A stretch of 64,000 nt of DNA, from the NCBI GenBank assembly GCA_038373865.1, contig JAXGGA010006468.1:1-64000 (forward strand), given 5' to 3'. Shown one piece after another: positions 9,228 to 20,511 of the stretch (position 1 is the stretch's first letter; the number at the start of each line of letters is the position of its first letter). A program made the translations under genes and the position numbers. The notes below the pieces were generated by a model. The model had not been told where the DNA came from, ran no database searches, and was given only the letters and a program-made list of their open reading frames with translations. Source of the stretch: Uloborus plumipes (lineage: Eukaryota; Arthropoda; Arachnida; Araneae; Uloboridae).

Positions 9228-11395
9228 GGGGAAAACCGCCTATATTGGACCACTGCCTAAATTGGACCTCGGGCTTAAAATCTAGTACAGAGATCTATGC
9301 TACACTTTAACGGTAGAAATATAAAGTTTTAGGAACAAAATCAATATGTATGAAGTTTCACCAGTCTTCGAACAGCGTAGCGGTGAGTTACGGCATGATT
9401 TATGTTGAAAACGTGTAAAATCTTATTTTGCGGACTTGTACCTAGTAAGATAATACTAAAACTTGTAAGCTGAGGTAAACTGCTGTTATAGCATGATAAT
9501 CTGTGTTTAATAAGGATTACATCTATGTATTTACATGCGCGATTGTGATAATTTTTGACAGAGAAATAAGCTGAAGAATAAAAAATGGCATGTTTTCCTT
9601 TATTGGACCGAAAAAATTTTCCTATATTGGACCGGTGGTCCAATTTAAGAATATAATTTTAAGCAAGTTTTTTATTAATTGTAACATAAAATTATCTCAT
9701 CAGTGACTCATCTGATTTAATAGCGCAGTTAAGTTTATTTTAAGCATACTTTAACACCTATTCGCGATATTCATTCTTTTATCAAGCACATTTTCTAGAA
9801 GCTGCAATTCTTAAACTATATGTTTTTTTTTTTTCTTTTCTATTAAGCTGCAGTTTCAGGTTGTTAAACAATTATCAATTTAAATAAAATTTGTGCTGGT
9901 TTACAGAGAAGCAAAAATATGAAATTCTTCGATTTGTTCGAAAAGATTTTAAAAAGAAACAATTTATATGCTAATAAAATATTCAATGTAAATGAAGCCG
10001 GCCTTTTAACTGTCTTAAATCCCCAGAATGTATTGACGTATAAAGGTAAAAACCAGTTTGGAGCAGTAATGCGTGGTGAGCATGTTATAAGCACACTGGC
10101 TATTTGCTGCATGGGTGCAACAGAATTGCTAGCCCCCTCTCCCTCCCCATGCTTATTTTCAAAAGATTACGTTCCATGCATGAGCTTTTCGTAAAAGCAC
10201 CCCCTGGTGAGCAATATGCTTGCTCAAAAAAAGGTTGGATTACAAACGATAATTCAGACAATTGATACAACATTTCATCAAAACCGTTAAGCCAAGCAAT
10301 GTAAAGAGAATGTTCTTCCATTAATAGATATAGGCACAGCACTTACATAAAGAACATAGATGCAGTAAACTAGGCTAACGAGAGCGATATAATAATTCTT
10401 TCTCTTTAAGCACACCATGCAAGTAGATAAGGTATTTATTCAGTCTCTATCTACATATTTTAATCGAGCATGTGATGCATGGATGCGAGAACATCTAATG
10501 AGATCCATTACCCAATATCACGTAGAACTGTTTTGTAACTCTTATGGGCAAACCACAATAAAGGCCATGGCAAATGTTGTGAATTGATTCCAGAGAACAG
10601 GAGTTTGGCCTGTTAATTGACATGCGTTTAATGGCATTGACTTGGCTGGATCAGATTTAGAGGTAAGTAGTCCAGATAAAACTACTCAAAGTGAACAGGC
10701 TACATGTTCGGTGTAAGTTGTACTGCTGTACACCATATTCAAAAACTAAGACTTAAAATAGTACAAGCTCTGCCGAATCAACGGATAGTTCTCATCAAAG
10801 CATGATTTTCAACTCCATCTATGATTTTGTAAAGCCCCGGCTCACATATCACCTTACCTAAAAATTAGAAAGAACAAAAAGGAAGGCTATCTCAGCAATC
10901 ATTCTTTTCGCCGTATGAAAGAAGCATAGAACATAAAAAGTCACACAAGAAGAAGCAAGAAACTGCACAAAACAACTGTTATTGCAATATTTACCATAGA
11001 GATAAAGGGCAAAACATGATTAAATGCATGAAATGCCTTTGGTGAGTTTATCAACACTGCCTAAGTGAGACCGAAGCAAAAGAAATTCTATTGCAAATCC
11101 TGGAAAAAAAGATGTATGGTTTCAAATATAAATTATTCTATGATTTTCTGGCATGGTCCAATTTAGGAAGCGCGTGGTTCAATCTAGGCGCATATATTCC
11201 TAAATTAGACTTTTGCAACTTTTTGTAAGATAATTTTTTAAAAATTAATTTCCAAATTTTTAGAAAATATAAGCTCTTAGGGCGGTTCCTGATTAAATTT
11301 AGCTTACGATGCCCTATTTTGTATTTTTGTTTTGCTCCACATTGAGCGACACAGGCCTCCTGTTCTTAGGGGGTCCAATATAGGCGGTCTTCCCC
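9228..11395 (+). mobile_element. pogo/Tigger-like DNA transposon, copy 2
   Basis: 2168 bp with termini GGGGAAAACCGCCTATATTG and CAATATAGGCGGTCTTCCCC, flanked by TA on both sides (9226-9227, 11396-11397). It lies inside the hAT MITE, so it is younger than that insertion. Complete structure but dead transposase. A 100-residue open frame on the minus strand near its left end is conserved between copies only because the copies are recent. Confidence 0.92.
9919..11075 (+). pseudogene. pogo-like transposase remnant, copy 2
   Basis: The readable start is FFDLFEKILKRNNLYANKIF, then NVNEAGLL, the equivalent of the pogo NVDETG motif with the first catalytic Asp changed to Asn. KGKNQFGAV and a LAICCMGATE block follow to the stop at 10192-10194. 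After a frame change, 10411-10584 gives VFIQSLSTYFNRACDAWMRE, ITQYHVELF and the TGVWPV region. Stops at 10585-10587, 10618-10620 and 11043-11045 match those of the sister copies. The last lies in the C-terminal Cys-rich finger (from 10977) at the position of a Trp. PHD-like fingers at this place are known in some pogo-like transposases. Confidence 0.75.
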
Positions 11396-11652
11396 TACTC
11401 GTGTAAGATTTGCATCAGTCAGAGTCAATTAAATCTTGTTTATTTCCTTCGCTCTCTCTCTTTTTTTTTTTTTTTTTTGATTTTTTTTCATTTGTTTATT
11501 TATTTATTTTATTTGAAAGTAGTTTCTAGAAATCGCTACAAACTACAATTTTTTGTATCGCGCTACTCGCTACACTACAAACTACTAAAAAATGTAGCTA
11601 CTACAGTAGTTTCGCTACTTGTAGCGCGCTACCTCCGACCACTAGTCGAAAT

Positions 11653-12308
11653 TGATGTTTAGGCTATTTATTGTAGTACATATGCACATGTTGGCGTGTC
11701 GAGAAAACTGCTCAACATTTATCCAGGGGTTAAAAAGATAGAAATTTAGACCGAAATTTAAGCGACAATTTTATTCGCGATTACAATACTTCCTTTACTA
11801 TGTAAAAGGAAGTAAAAAGCTCACAGTAGGATTTTTCGGAAAATGCTTTTCTAAAATGTTTTTATCTCAAATCAATAAAACTCGCAGATGTAATCCAAAA
11901 TATTCAGAAACTGCAAAGAATAATATTTTTCCAACTTTCAAAAATATGTTTAGACACTAATTAAAAGTAAACATGCTTCATTATTCAGTTTTTTTTAAGT
12001 GCGTACCGCAGAACTTTGTGCAAATATTTAAAACTCAAAACTTTTCTTTAAGTCTCCTACATTCGTAGGATAAGTCAAAAAGAAAACATTCGAACCGATA
12101 TTTTTCTTTCACATATTTCTTACAAATATCGTTTGCATTTTTTGTCGTTTTTATTCAGGGAATATAGAATAACAAAAGGTGTATAGATAAATAAAAAAGT
12201 GCAAAAGGAAGGAACCCCTTGGGCCATTCCACAACCTGAAAAAAATTCTTTTTTGAAAGGATTCAAGGTACTAAGTTTTTTTTTTTGAAACTTCAAAACT
12301 TATAGATC
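11653..12308. repeat. Unclassified repeat, right part, ending in a palindrome
   Basis: Continuation of the sequence interrupted at 8653. At 11791-11818 it has ACTTCCTTT and its inverse AAAAGGAAGT around a 7-bp centre. A similar half-site occurs at 1018-1030. The rest to 12308 is AT-rich with nothing recognised. Confidence 0.4.
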
Positions 12309-13155
12309 TCGGTATAATTTTCCAGTTTCTTTTTTGAGCGGCAACAGGGCTTCAACGATGGCTGACACCAGCTGAATGCTGTAGAGTAAAACTATGCTCG
12401 TTTCAATGCGCTTTTACTTTGTTTTCATATTAAGTCGGATATTTCTGATTTTTTATTTTAAAAAAGGATGAGTGTCTTTTTCATTTTATATCTCATTTTC
12501 AGTATTTTACTGCAGTACAAGTTGTTTTATTACATGTTAAAGTTAACGCAAATTGATGTCCCACACATGACATAAAAGATGTATATTTTAAAATTACCGT
12601 TAAACTAGAAACTGAAACTGGAAATGGTTACAGATTGTAAGTAACCATAATATGTGTAAGTATTTCAGAAAACCATTTGAAACAATTTCAATTTAGTAAT
12701 TAGTTATAAGGTAATTAAAGTTGTCCCACACGTGACGCCACGCTCAGGGCATTTTAAACAAAACTAGTTCTGAGCAACAAAATATGAGTGTTGTTGATTT
12801 TTTTATGTGGTATTTTTTGTTCAGTACGTAGAGGTACTTTAAACCCCCGACACAAGAAAAAGAGGGATATAAGCTTGACGGTATCGATCTGGGTATCTAT
12901 GTATTTGTTTAGTATCGCAGTTTTTAAAAGGATGTAACTTTTACTTCAGGGAAATCCTTAAAATAAGGCATAAAAGAAAAAAACATTCACTCTTTTTCAA
13001 AATAAAACAGTAGAAATATCCAAATTGATCTAAAACCATAGCAAACTTACTTTGAAAAGAACACGTTTCTACTCCCCATTATTCAGCTGGTGTCGGCCAT
13101 CTTTGAAGGCATGTTACTGCTCAAAAAACGAAAGTACTGAAAAATTATTCTTAAT
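12309..13155. mobile_element. Element with about 170-bp inverted repeats
   Basis: The left arm 12309-12480 and right arm 12980-13155 are inverted copies: GACACCAGCTGAAT at 12364-12377 pairs with ATTCAGCTGGTGTC at 13081-13094, and similarity extends on both sides (TTTTTTGAGC, GGATATTTCT). About 0.5 kb lies between, including two CACACRTGAC boxes. Arms this long suggest a foldback-type element. Exact termini and target duplication are not resolved. Confidence 0.6.
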
Positions 13156-13157
13156 TA

Positions 13158-13328
13158 CAGTCAAGTCTCGATAACTCGTGTCCTCATAACTTGAATATTC
13201 TTTCGTCTCGAAGTTTTTATTGGTTCCCAAACCTTTCAGAAGACTAGAAACTTCCTATAGTTCGAACTTCCAATAACTCGAAACTTTAAGCCGGTCCCTT
13301 AGGACTTCGAGTCAACGAGACTCGACTG
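13158..13328. mobile_element. Tigger/pogo-type MITE (171 bp)
   Basis: Termini CAGTCAAGTCTCGATAACTC and GAGTCAACGAGACTCGACTG are imperfect inverted repeats, flanked by TA on both sides (13156-13157, 13329-13330). TA duplication and CAGTCGAGTCTCG-type ends match Tc1/mariner-superfamily MITEs. It abuts the right arm of the preceding element. Confidence 0.85.
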
Positions 13329-13330
13329 TA

Positions 13331-14021
13331 CACATGATTTAAGTTTCAAAAATAAAAGTAGTATCTATTACCATTTCAAAACAGGATTTCTTTCAGATTG
13401 CGAAACATTCCGTTTTCCTTGAAATAATCAGATAGAAAGGAGTAGTTCGAAGAAAAAGTGCGCAGCAAAAATCTCTGGAAAGAAGCTACAAACATTAGAA
13501 GCAGATATAGCTTTCATGTAATTTATTGTAAAGGCTAACTTGCAGAACACAACAAATTTCAGGAGAGACTTCCACATTTCAATCGAACAGTTGCATAATA
13601 TTAATTCCAAAGCAAGAACTAAAATGAGTTGTTGTTTTCTAGAAAGGGAAGTCGTATCCAGAGGAAATATTTAAAAGGGTAGAAAGTAACACATGTTTTA
13701 TAAATATAATGAAGCCTAGAAGACGAAATGAAAATGCTTACTTAAGAAAAGAGATTTTTAAAATTATTTCTTCGCCAATTTCTGGTAAAACGAGAGGTTG
13801 CTATAAATTTACGGACATTTAGAACTACTTATATTTCATTTCTAAAGACTATCAGGGAAACGCCTGCTGATATTTACTTTGTATTCTTTATTTTGTTAAA
13901 ATTTGATCTTTCTGTATATTACTTAATGAAATTTTGATTTACAAATAATATTTTTTTTAAATGTTTTTTACTTATAAAGTTAGATATTTTCTGGTTTGGA
14001 CAATAAATTATGTTTTACACA
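13331..14021. other. Unassigned AT-rich DNA
   Basis: No coding sequence or repeat boundary recognised. Confidence 0.3.
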
Positions 14022-14551
14022 CTAACCCCTTCCAGTCTCATTTTATTTCGGGATTACGGATCAAAAAATGTCAATTTTTTGTGCTTATTTTTATACATAC
14101 ATATCTTTTTAAACATAATAGCATCATTCGCATGCAATATTTCCTAAAAATAAATGTAAAAATATCTATTTAAATAAATGAGTAATTTCGGGGTTACGGA
14201 TCAAAAAAAGTCATTTTTTTTGCTTATTTTCATACATACATATCTTTTTAAACATAAATGAGTATTTACTTGTAAAGTTGGCTTCATGTACGGAAGAAAT
14301 CATTGTACTTTTGAGTTGGCGCCTACTCTTATCTTAAATCTACAGCTCAAACCACTGTATAGTTATGTTATCTAGTAGCAACAATAGTAAATAAAAGCAT
14401 CCGAAACCATAAAAGGGGCATGTGAAATAATTCGGGAAAGACTGGTTGTGCAGTGTTAATTTTCACAGTGCCATAGCTACACTCGGGATGAGCCAGAATG
14501 GAACATTTCGCTTGCCCGAGTCCAGCTCGGGAAAAGCCGGGAAGTGGTTAA
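14022..14551. mobile_element. Possible decayed TTAA-type element
   Basis: Left CTAACCCCTTCC (14022-14033) and right GGAAGTGGTTAA (14540-14551) are imperfectly inverted and resemble the piggyBac-type termini elsewhere in the window. Inside, a block of about 80 bp is directly repeated (about 14045-14125 and 14185-14265; shared words TACGGATCAAAAAA and CATACATACATATC). Confidence 0.35.
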
Positions 14552-15001
14552 TTAGTAACTGTTTTCATTCATTCAATAGGGAGAAAATCGCAAAATGTCC
14601 CACACGTGACATTTATGTTCCTCACGTGACAATTACTAAACTAGTTACAAATGTCGTACATGTTTATTTTTTAAAGCTAACACTGCAAAACATTATTAGT
14701 AGGAAACTACACTGTATGTTCAGAAATTTGGAGCTGCCAGAATATAACAGATTCGCAGGAATTTTCACTAGAATTGTGAAGTGTAAAAACTGATGTCCGA
14801 ACGCTTGTCCCACACGTGACAGTGCTACTTTAATGAAAAACATCAATTAAAAAAGATATCAGGAAAACATTTTTTTGCTTCTCAAATCACATGCACAATG
14901 TACTTTCCCCAGGTTCAAAAATTTTTAACCTGTAGCCATAAATTATTCGTATACATACATGAATGTTAGTGAAAATTTCGTCTGATTGTCCCACACGTGA
15001 C

Positions 15002-15990
15002 CGTGGAATCGTCGCCCTGAAAAAGGGCATTTTCAAAGTGTACAATGAATGAAATGTGTATAGAAATATTATTTTGCTTTTGGAGTTAAAAGTTCGTGTG
15101 TTAACTATACATTGAATTTTCTGAGCTATTTCTAATTTATTTTCCTTTTATTTATTTATTTTTTGATCTGAGGTACGTAAGTCTTCTAAATAAGAAGCCA
15201 ACAAGTTTCAACTGATACGTTTTACCAATTTAAAAATAACAGTAATATAAATAATCGGTGCATAAAATAATGACTCCACAGCTGGAACACTCCATGGTAA
15301 CTTACGTTACATTGGCATTTAGTACCTCTGTGTAAACACATATTATTATATAAACCTTGTACATAAGTGATTAATGAAAATGGCAGTTTAAAAGCGCAAT
15401 TATAATGCAAAAATCTTTGATGCATTTAAATTTTACAAAATTTAGCAGCCAAAAATAACACAGTAACTTACGTTACAAAGATTCCCTCTTGTAAGTTACT
15501 CTGAGTCCTGAGTCAAATGAATGATTTTGGCTCTTATAATGAAAATTAGTCCTTTTGCTGAGATCATCCAAGCTGAATAGATACTTAAAGTATGCTTAAT
15601 ATGCCGCATTATTGTACAATATAAAAGCTGAAGATTTTCTTCATCTTGAAATTTCACTGGTTGAGACCAGATTCGCAGCCGCAAAATACGACGTAAAAGT
15701 CATCGCCGTATTTTTACGCTATACTGCCGGCTATGTAAAATATTATAAACTTTAAAATTATTTTAAAAAGCAAAAATAACTTTAAAACTGCTTACTCGTG
15801 TTTTGGTTTTCAAGAAATAAATTTTTCAATCGAAAGTACTGAGATTATGGATGAAAAATTCAGACTAAAAATATTATCGAACACAAGCAGAAATATAACA
15901 TTAGAGAAACATAAAAAAAAGGGAAAAAAAAAACAGTGAAGCGTAGTAATAACTAAAATGTTATCGTGGATGAGTCCCGGGAATTATTAT
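15002..15990. other. Unassigned DNA with a 15-bp direct repeat
   Basis: GTAACTTACGTTACA occurs at 15297-15311 and 15463-15477, with a related GTAAGTTAC near 15491. No gene recognised. Confidence 0.3.
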
Positions 15991-15991
15991 A

Positions 15992-16010
15992 TTAAATAAT
16001 AATAATAATG

Positions 16011-16044
<34 letters not shown>

Positions 16045-16076
16045 TAATAATAATAATAATAATTGTGGGGGGGGGG
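15992..16076. repeat. (AAT)n microsatellite followed by a G run
   Basis: A long AAT/ATA tract with a few GAT interruptions, ending in eleven or so G residues. Confidence 0.95.
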
Positions 16077-17002
16077 GATTGAAACAAAAGATCAGTTTGA
16101 GTTGAAAACCTAATTTAACTTTAAGGTTTTCTCAAACTGCAGAGTGTAAATTCTTATTTAGGAAACGTTTTTAAATAAATTGTCACGCACAATATACATG
16201 GCTTGAGTTTCCATTTTCAGAGATATAGAAAATGCTACTGTATGTCAATAAATATGCAATTATATTATAACTAACTGAATAAGAGACACTTTTATAGTCA
16301 ACTTTAGTAATTTACACCTAATTAATAAAAAAAAAGAAAGCAATAAATATAGCAGTAAAAATGATTTTAGGAGATCCTAATAATAATAGCAATAGAAGAC
16401 AAGCAAAAATAAATTCATTAGGAAAAACATAACAAGGGACAAAAAGAACGAAAGAAGACAATAACGAAAATTGAAAGAAAGGACAAGCATTATACTTCAA
16501 AGACGTCTCATGTTTAATGAATGTCATCTTGTACTCTTTCCAAGGCGTTCAAACTTCTCAAGTATAAGATTGCTCTTTGTATTTACTTCTTCAAATCTTT
16601 TCTTTGAAGCCATCTCTTTTTCTTTGTTACGGGAAATTTCTCACTTTGCCGTTTGTTTTGCTTTTGTTCTTTTAAGGATGCATTGTACAAATTTTATTTG
16701 AAAAGAAATAACTTTATCTGCAGTAGAAATGGCCGATTCAATTAAAAAGTAGAATTTCAAAACAAAAAGGACATTTACTGATATTTACCAAAGCTGAGAT
16801 GAAAGAAATGTGATTGTGTGAATAAGTGACTGCCTTTATGTTTTTAAGTCAAAATGAGGATACATATTAAAATTAAATGTAGATGTGTAAAAAAGTCAGA
16901 ATAAAAAAGCTTTTTTTTTTTTGCTTTAAAAACATTACATGGTTAAAAAAAAGAGTTTTGAAGTTTTGGATTTAAATTATAATTTTATCAATCACGAATA
17001 GC
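16077..17002. other. Unassigned AT-rich DNA
   Basis: Only short chance open frames and homopolymer runs. Confidence 0.3.
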
Positions 17003-17545
17003 GATAGGTGTGTGTGTGTATGATCAGCGTGTGTGTGTGTAGGCGTGTAGGTGTAAGCATGTGTGTGTGAAATCAAGTGTGTGTAGACGTGTAGGTGTAA
17101 GCGTGTGTGTAGACGTGTAGGTGTAAGCGTGTGCGTAGACGTGTAGGTGTAAGCGTGTGTGTAGACGTGTAGGTGTAAGCGTGCGTGTAGACGTGTAGGT
17201 GTATGCGTGTGTGTAGACGTGTAGGTGTAAGTATATTTGTGTGCAGTCGTGAAGATGTAAGCGTGTGTGTGTAGGCCTGCATGTGTAAGCGTGTGTGTGT
17301 AGGCCTGTAGGTGTAAGCGTGTGTATGTGTGTAGACCTTAGGTGTGTGTGTGTGTAGGACTTAGGTGTAAGCGGTGTGTGTAGGCCTTAAGTGTTAACGT
17401 GTATGTAGGCGTGCAGGTGTAAAGGTGTTTGCAGACGTGTAAGAATAAACGTGTTTGTATTGTGTAAGCGTGTGTGTGTAAACATGTGTATAAGTGTGAA
17501 AGTGTAAGGGCGTAGGTGTAAACGTGTGTGTAAGATTGCGTAGAG
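17003..17545. repeat. GT-rich minisatellite, 24-bp unit
   Basis: Head-to-tail repeats of GTGTAGACGTGTAGGTGTAA-type units; most regular at 17075-17230 and increasingly diverged towards 17545. Open frames on the minus strand (Thr-His-Thr repeats) are by-products. Confidence 0.95.
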
Positions 17546-17556
17546 CTTGAACGCCA

Positions 17557-18293
17557 CACTTCAAAAAATGAACTGTTGTTCTTACAATGTAATACTGGCA
17601 GCCAAGGTTCCAATTTAAAACTTTAAAATGCGCAGTAATAAACTGTGAAACTAGCAATTTCATAGTTTCTTACTGCAAAATGAGAAATTTTGCAGTTTAT
17701 TACCGCAAAATTTTACTGTATTATACTGTAAAAACTGCAGTATAATATTGGCAGCAGCTGTTCCAACTTAAAACTGTAAAATGTGCCGTGATAAACTGTT
17801 AAATTAGCAATTTTACAATTCATTGTTGTTAAACTAGCAATTTTACTATTCATTGTTGTGTTGTTGTTGTTGTTTCTAATCTCCCATCTGGTTCGACGGA
17901 GTCAGACCAGATCAACGAATCCGTTGACATTAATGAAATCCAATAACAAAAGGTGTAGAATGAATATCCTCCCAGTTCAAACCCAAACAGTTCAAGATAT
18001 GTTGCGGTGAAGCTTGGTCATGTTGGCACTTAGGGCAGAGAGGATATGTCTTACTGCCCTCAGAATATTTACGGCTTTTTATGTGACCACTGGCAAGTCG
18101 GGACAGGCAAGATTCATTGTTGTAAAACTAGCAATTTTACAATTCATTGTTGTAAAACTAGCAGTTTTACAGTTTAGTACTGTAAAAGTAGCAATTTTAC
18201 AGTATATTACAGTAAAATTAGAAACTTTTACAGTTTATTGCTATAAAATTTAGCTATATTATACTGTAAAAACAAAATTCATTTTTTACAGTG
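17557..18293 (+). mobile_element. Palindromic TTTTACAGT-family copy 1, split by a LINE tail
   Basis: Begins CACTTCAAAAAATGAACTG and ends ATTTTTTACAGTG (to 18293). The body is inverted and direct copies of TTTTACAGTTTATTACTG and its complement, with the marker CTGGCAGC and AGGTTCCAATTTAAAACT near 17593-17625. A non-LTR fragment (17860-18111) interrupts it. Confidence 0.8.
17860..18111 (-). mobile_element. 5'-truncated LINE 3' end (R1/Jockey-like)
   Basis: A perfect 12-bp target duplication ATTCATTGTTGT (17848-17859 and 18112-18123) flanks a 252-bp insert. On the minus strand it encodes the C terminus of a non-LTR retrotransposon ORF2: SRLASGHIKS, then a CCHC-like knuckle CPKC ... HILNCLGL, WEDIHS and, after a +1 shift, LLLDFINVNGFVDLV and a stop. 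A (CAA)n-type tail follows. The shift shows it is dead. Typical product of target-primed reverse transcription. Confidence 0.85.
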
Positions 18294-18978
18294 CACCGCC
18301 TTGAAAGAGCGGAATTCCCGGACCAGAGGAATGGTCCCCATGTGCAAGGATAGGTGGACAATAGTTTTCTCAGAGTAATCGAGTCAAAAATCAAAGTAAG
18401 CCAACTGCGGTCAAATGAGAGTAATAAGTAATTTGTTGATGCTTGAAAGAAAAGCGAACAAGTATTATAAAAGGCACTTTTTTGTATGCAAACGTTAAAA
18501 ATGTGTATTAAAAATATGTTTTTTTTTAATGATAGAATTAATTGGGGGGAAAAATCAACTGATGCGATAAACAGCGTGGAATTTTTAATGACTCCTTCGT
18601 GATTACAGAGAAATATATTTTTTTTACCGAGCTCGCAAAGTTTTCAGGAACCGGGGGAAAATTTAGGCACCAGCCATATTATTTCTATGAGTTTATAGGC
18701 GACTGAGTATAACACGGCTTCGGATAGATTCTTGCTTTAAAAAACTGGCCACTAAAGTATCGTAGTCCCTCGAACTTTGCCAGACCCTGTATTTTTATAT
18801 ACATATACCACACGGCCTGCTTTTAGCCAGGTAAGGTCTGAGGCAGATATGTTTTAATGGCGGCACTTCTCATCTATATCTTTGACCCACCCAAAAACTT
18901 TGTGTATCGGAAAAAAAGAAAAAGAAAAAGTTCGATGACAAAAACGTAGATGTATCATTCCTCTCAATCGTAATCTAC
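18294..18978. other. Unassigned DNA
   Basis: Slightly more GC-rich than its surroundings (18300-18420, 18640-18900); no open frame or repeat boundary recognised. Confidence 0.3.
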
Positions 18979-20396
18979 TTAACCCTACACTGCATGATTT
19001 TTTATTTTTCGTAGAAAAAAATATATGTGTTTGTCAATGTAATAAGAAAACATGGAAAAATATTTAAAAAAATTTAACTCTAAATTTTCACCCCTTTCTA
19101 ATTAAAAATAGTTTCGTTGCCAAATGGCTACACCATGCATTCAACAGATAAAAATGATTGTAAATGATAGTCTTGAAATTAGTTCTTTTTTGTAAAAAAA
19201 TAGAGGAATTGAACATTTGGTGCACTGTACTCTTGTAATCCTTTACATTTTGACATTTTACATTATTTTTTATATGTACTTGTACTTTCCGATGATCAAT
19301 TCTGTCAAATCTGATGTCTTTTGGAGGCTCTCTCGCGCAAGCTTTCTTTCTTTTCTCTTTTTTTTTTTGGTTTGTAACTAGTTCCTCTGTAGCTAATGGT
19401 CTCTTTTTAATACGCTTTTATTAATTTCACATGTGGGTTTGTTTGTATGTATGTATGTATGTATGTATGTAACTCTGAATAAAAGATAAAATTTACGTTC
19501 TTTGCAAATATAAAAGTAATATATTTAATATTATTTTTAATACTAAAGGCTAAACTGTATTGCATATTGATGTATTATAAGTACATGTAAACTTAAGTGC
19601 GGATATTCAGTAGTTTTGAAAATCAGAGGGAAACCCGTGATGATCACAGCGCATTCCAATGTAAAAGCGTATTTTTTAGTTTTTTTTTTCAAAACTATAT
19701 TTTAAAATTATTAATGACTTTACTTGTCCGTGTAAGCACAACGTTTGTGCTAACTGAAATCTAAAATGAACACGTTTTAAAGGCTTTTCCCTATTGATTT
19801 TTTGTTTGTTCACTCTGTTGAACATCAACTAAGCATTGATAATTGCGAGGTCTTATAAACGGTAGAACAGCCGAAAGTACCACTTTTGGGTCCGCATGAT
19901 TATATTATACCTTCCAAAAAGAGAAAGAAGCTAGCGCGAAACATAAACAAAGCACATACTTCATGAACTATAGAGATGAATCGAAGTGTTCTCTGGATGC
20001 TTACTGCATAATGTTGCCAAATGGCTACAGACGTGTATTATGTCCTAGATTTTTTCCAAATAATTATTTTGATGTAAAACGCATCTTAAACGAAAGATAA
20101 ATGTTTATTTTATTCATGTTATTTTTTTAAAAGACGAAGAAAAATATTTCATTGTAAAAAATAATTTCAAAACATGGTAGTTTGAGTGATTTTAAAAGCT
20201 ATCCATTTGGATTCATTTAAGAGCATGTAACAGACCAGTGCTGCCATGCATGGAGGATAAATGGTGATAATTGCTTTAAATATACTCAATACTTGCTTTT
20301 TATGCATTGAGTTGCCTTATGACTACATTCTGCTGTTCATAAGGAGGACAAATTGTCCATGTAGCCAATTGGCAACACCATGCAGTGTAGGGTTAA
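18979..20396. mobile_element. TTAA-flanked piggyBac-type non-autonomous element 2
   Basis: Perfect 14-bp inverted termini CCCTACACTGCATG (18983-18996) and CATGCAGTGTAGGG (20379-20392), with TTAA at 18979-18982 and 20393-20396; body 1410 bp. Subterminal words GTTGCCAAATGGCTAC at about 19117 and 20013, a diverged copy at 20311, and the inverse GTAGCCAATTGGCAAC at 20361-20376 look like transposase-binding repeats. A short (GTAT)n tract lies at 19446-19470. No coding sequence. Confidence 0.88.
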
Positions 20397-20511
20397 TATA
20401 CAAATTAGTAGTACGTTAAGTATATAAGTTTTTCAAGTTACTTGTTGTACTTAGAAAGTAAAGCATGTTTAAACATATGTCTCATAGAGCACGAAAGAAA
20501 AGCGGTCTATC

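Larger units (their letters stand above)
8654..11644. mobile_element. hAT-family MITE with 8-bp target duplication, split by pogo copy 2
   Basis: Ends CAGTGGTTGG (8654) and CCGACCACTA (11644) are inverted hAT-type termini, flanked by a perfect 8-bp duplication GTCGAAAT at 8646-8653 and 11645-11652. Both arms are rich in short CTACAACTAC / GTAGCTACTA words (8690-8790 and 11515-11635), likely subterminal transposase-binding repeats. Without the nested pogo copy the element is about 0.8 kb and non-coding. Confidence 0.9.
12557..15001 (+). repeat. Six dispersed TGTCCCACACGTGAC-like boxes
   Basis: Positions: 12557-12571 (CACATGAC variant), 12722-12736, 14596-14610, 14616-14630 (TGTTCCTCACGTGAC variant), 14806-14820 and 14987-15001, all on the + strand. 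The core CACGTG is a canonical E-box. Flanks also repeat in part: GGGCATTTT follows the boxes at 12722 and 14987 after some 12-30 bases. They may be subterminal repeats of a decayed transposon or a cluster of E-boxes. Confidence 0.7.

Noticed and set aside
12870..12890. GACGGTATCGAT, a 12-base match to a common cloning-vector polylinker
   Set aside because: Neighbouring bases do not continue into vector sequence and the surroundings are ordinary genomic repeat, so chance is the likely cause.
17073..17663. Thr/His/Tyr-rich minus-strand frames
   Set aside because: Translation of the GT minisatellite.
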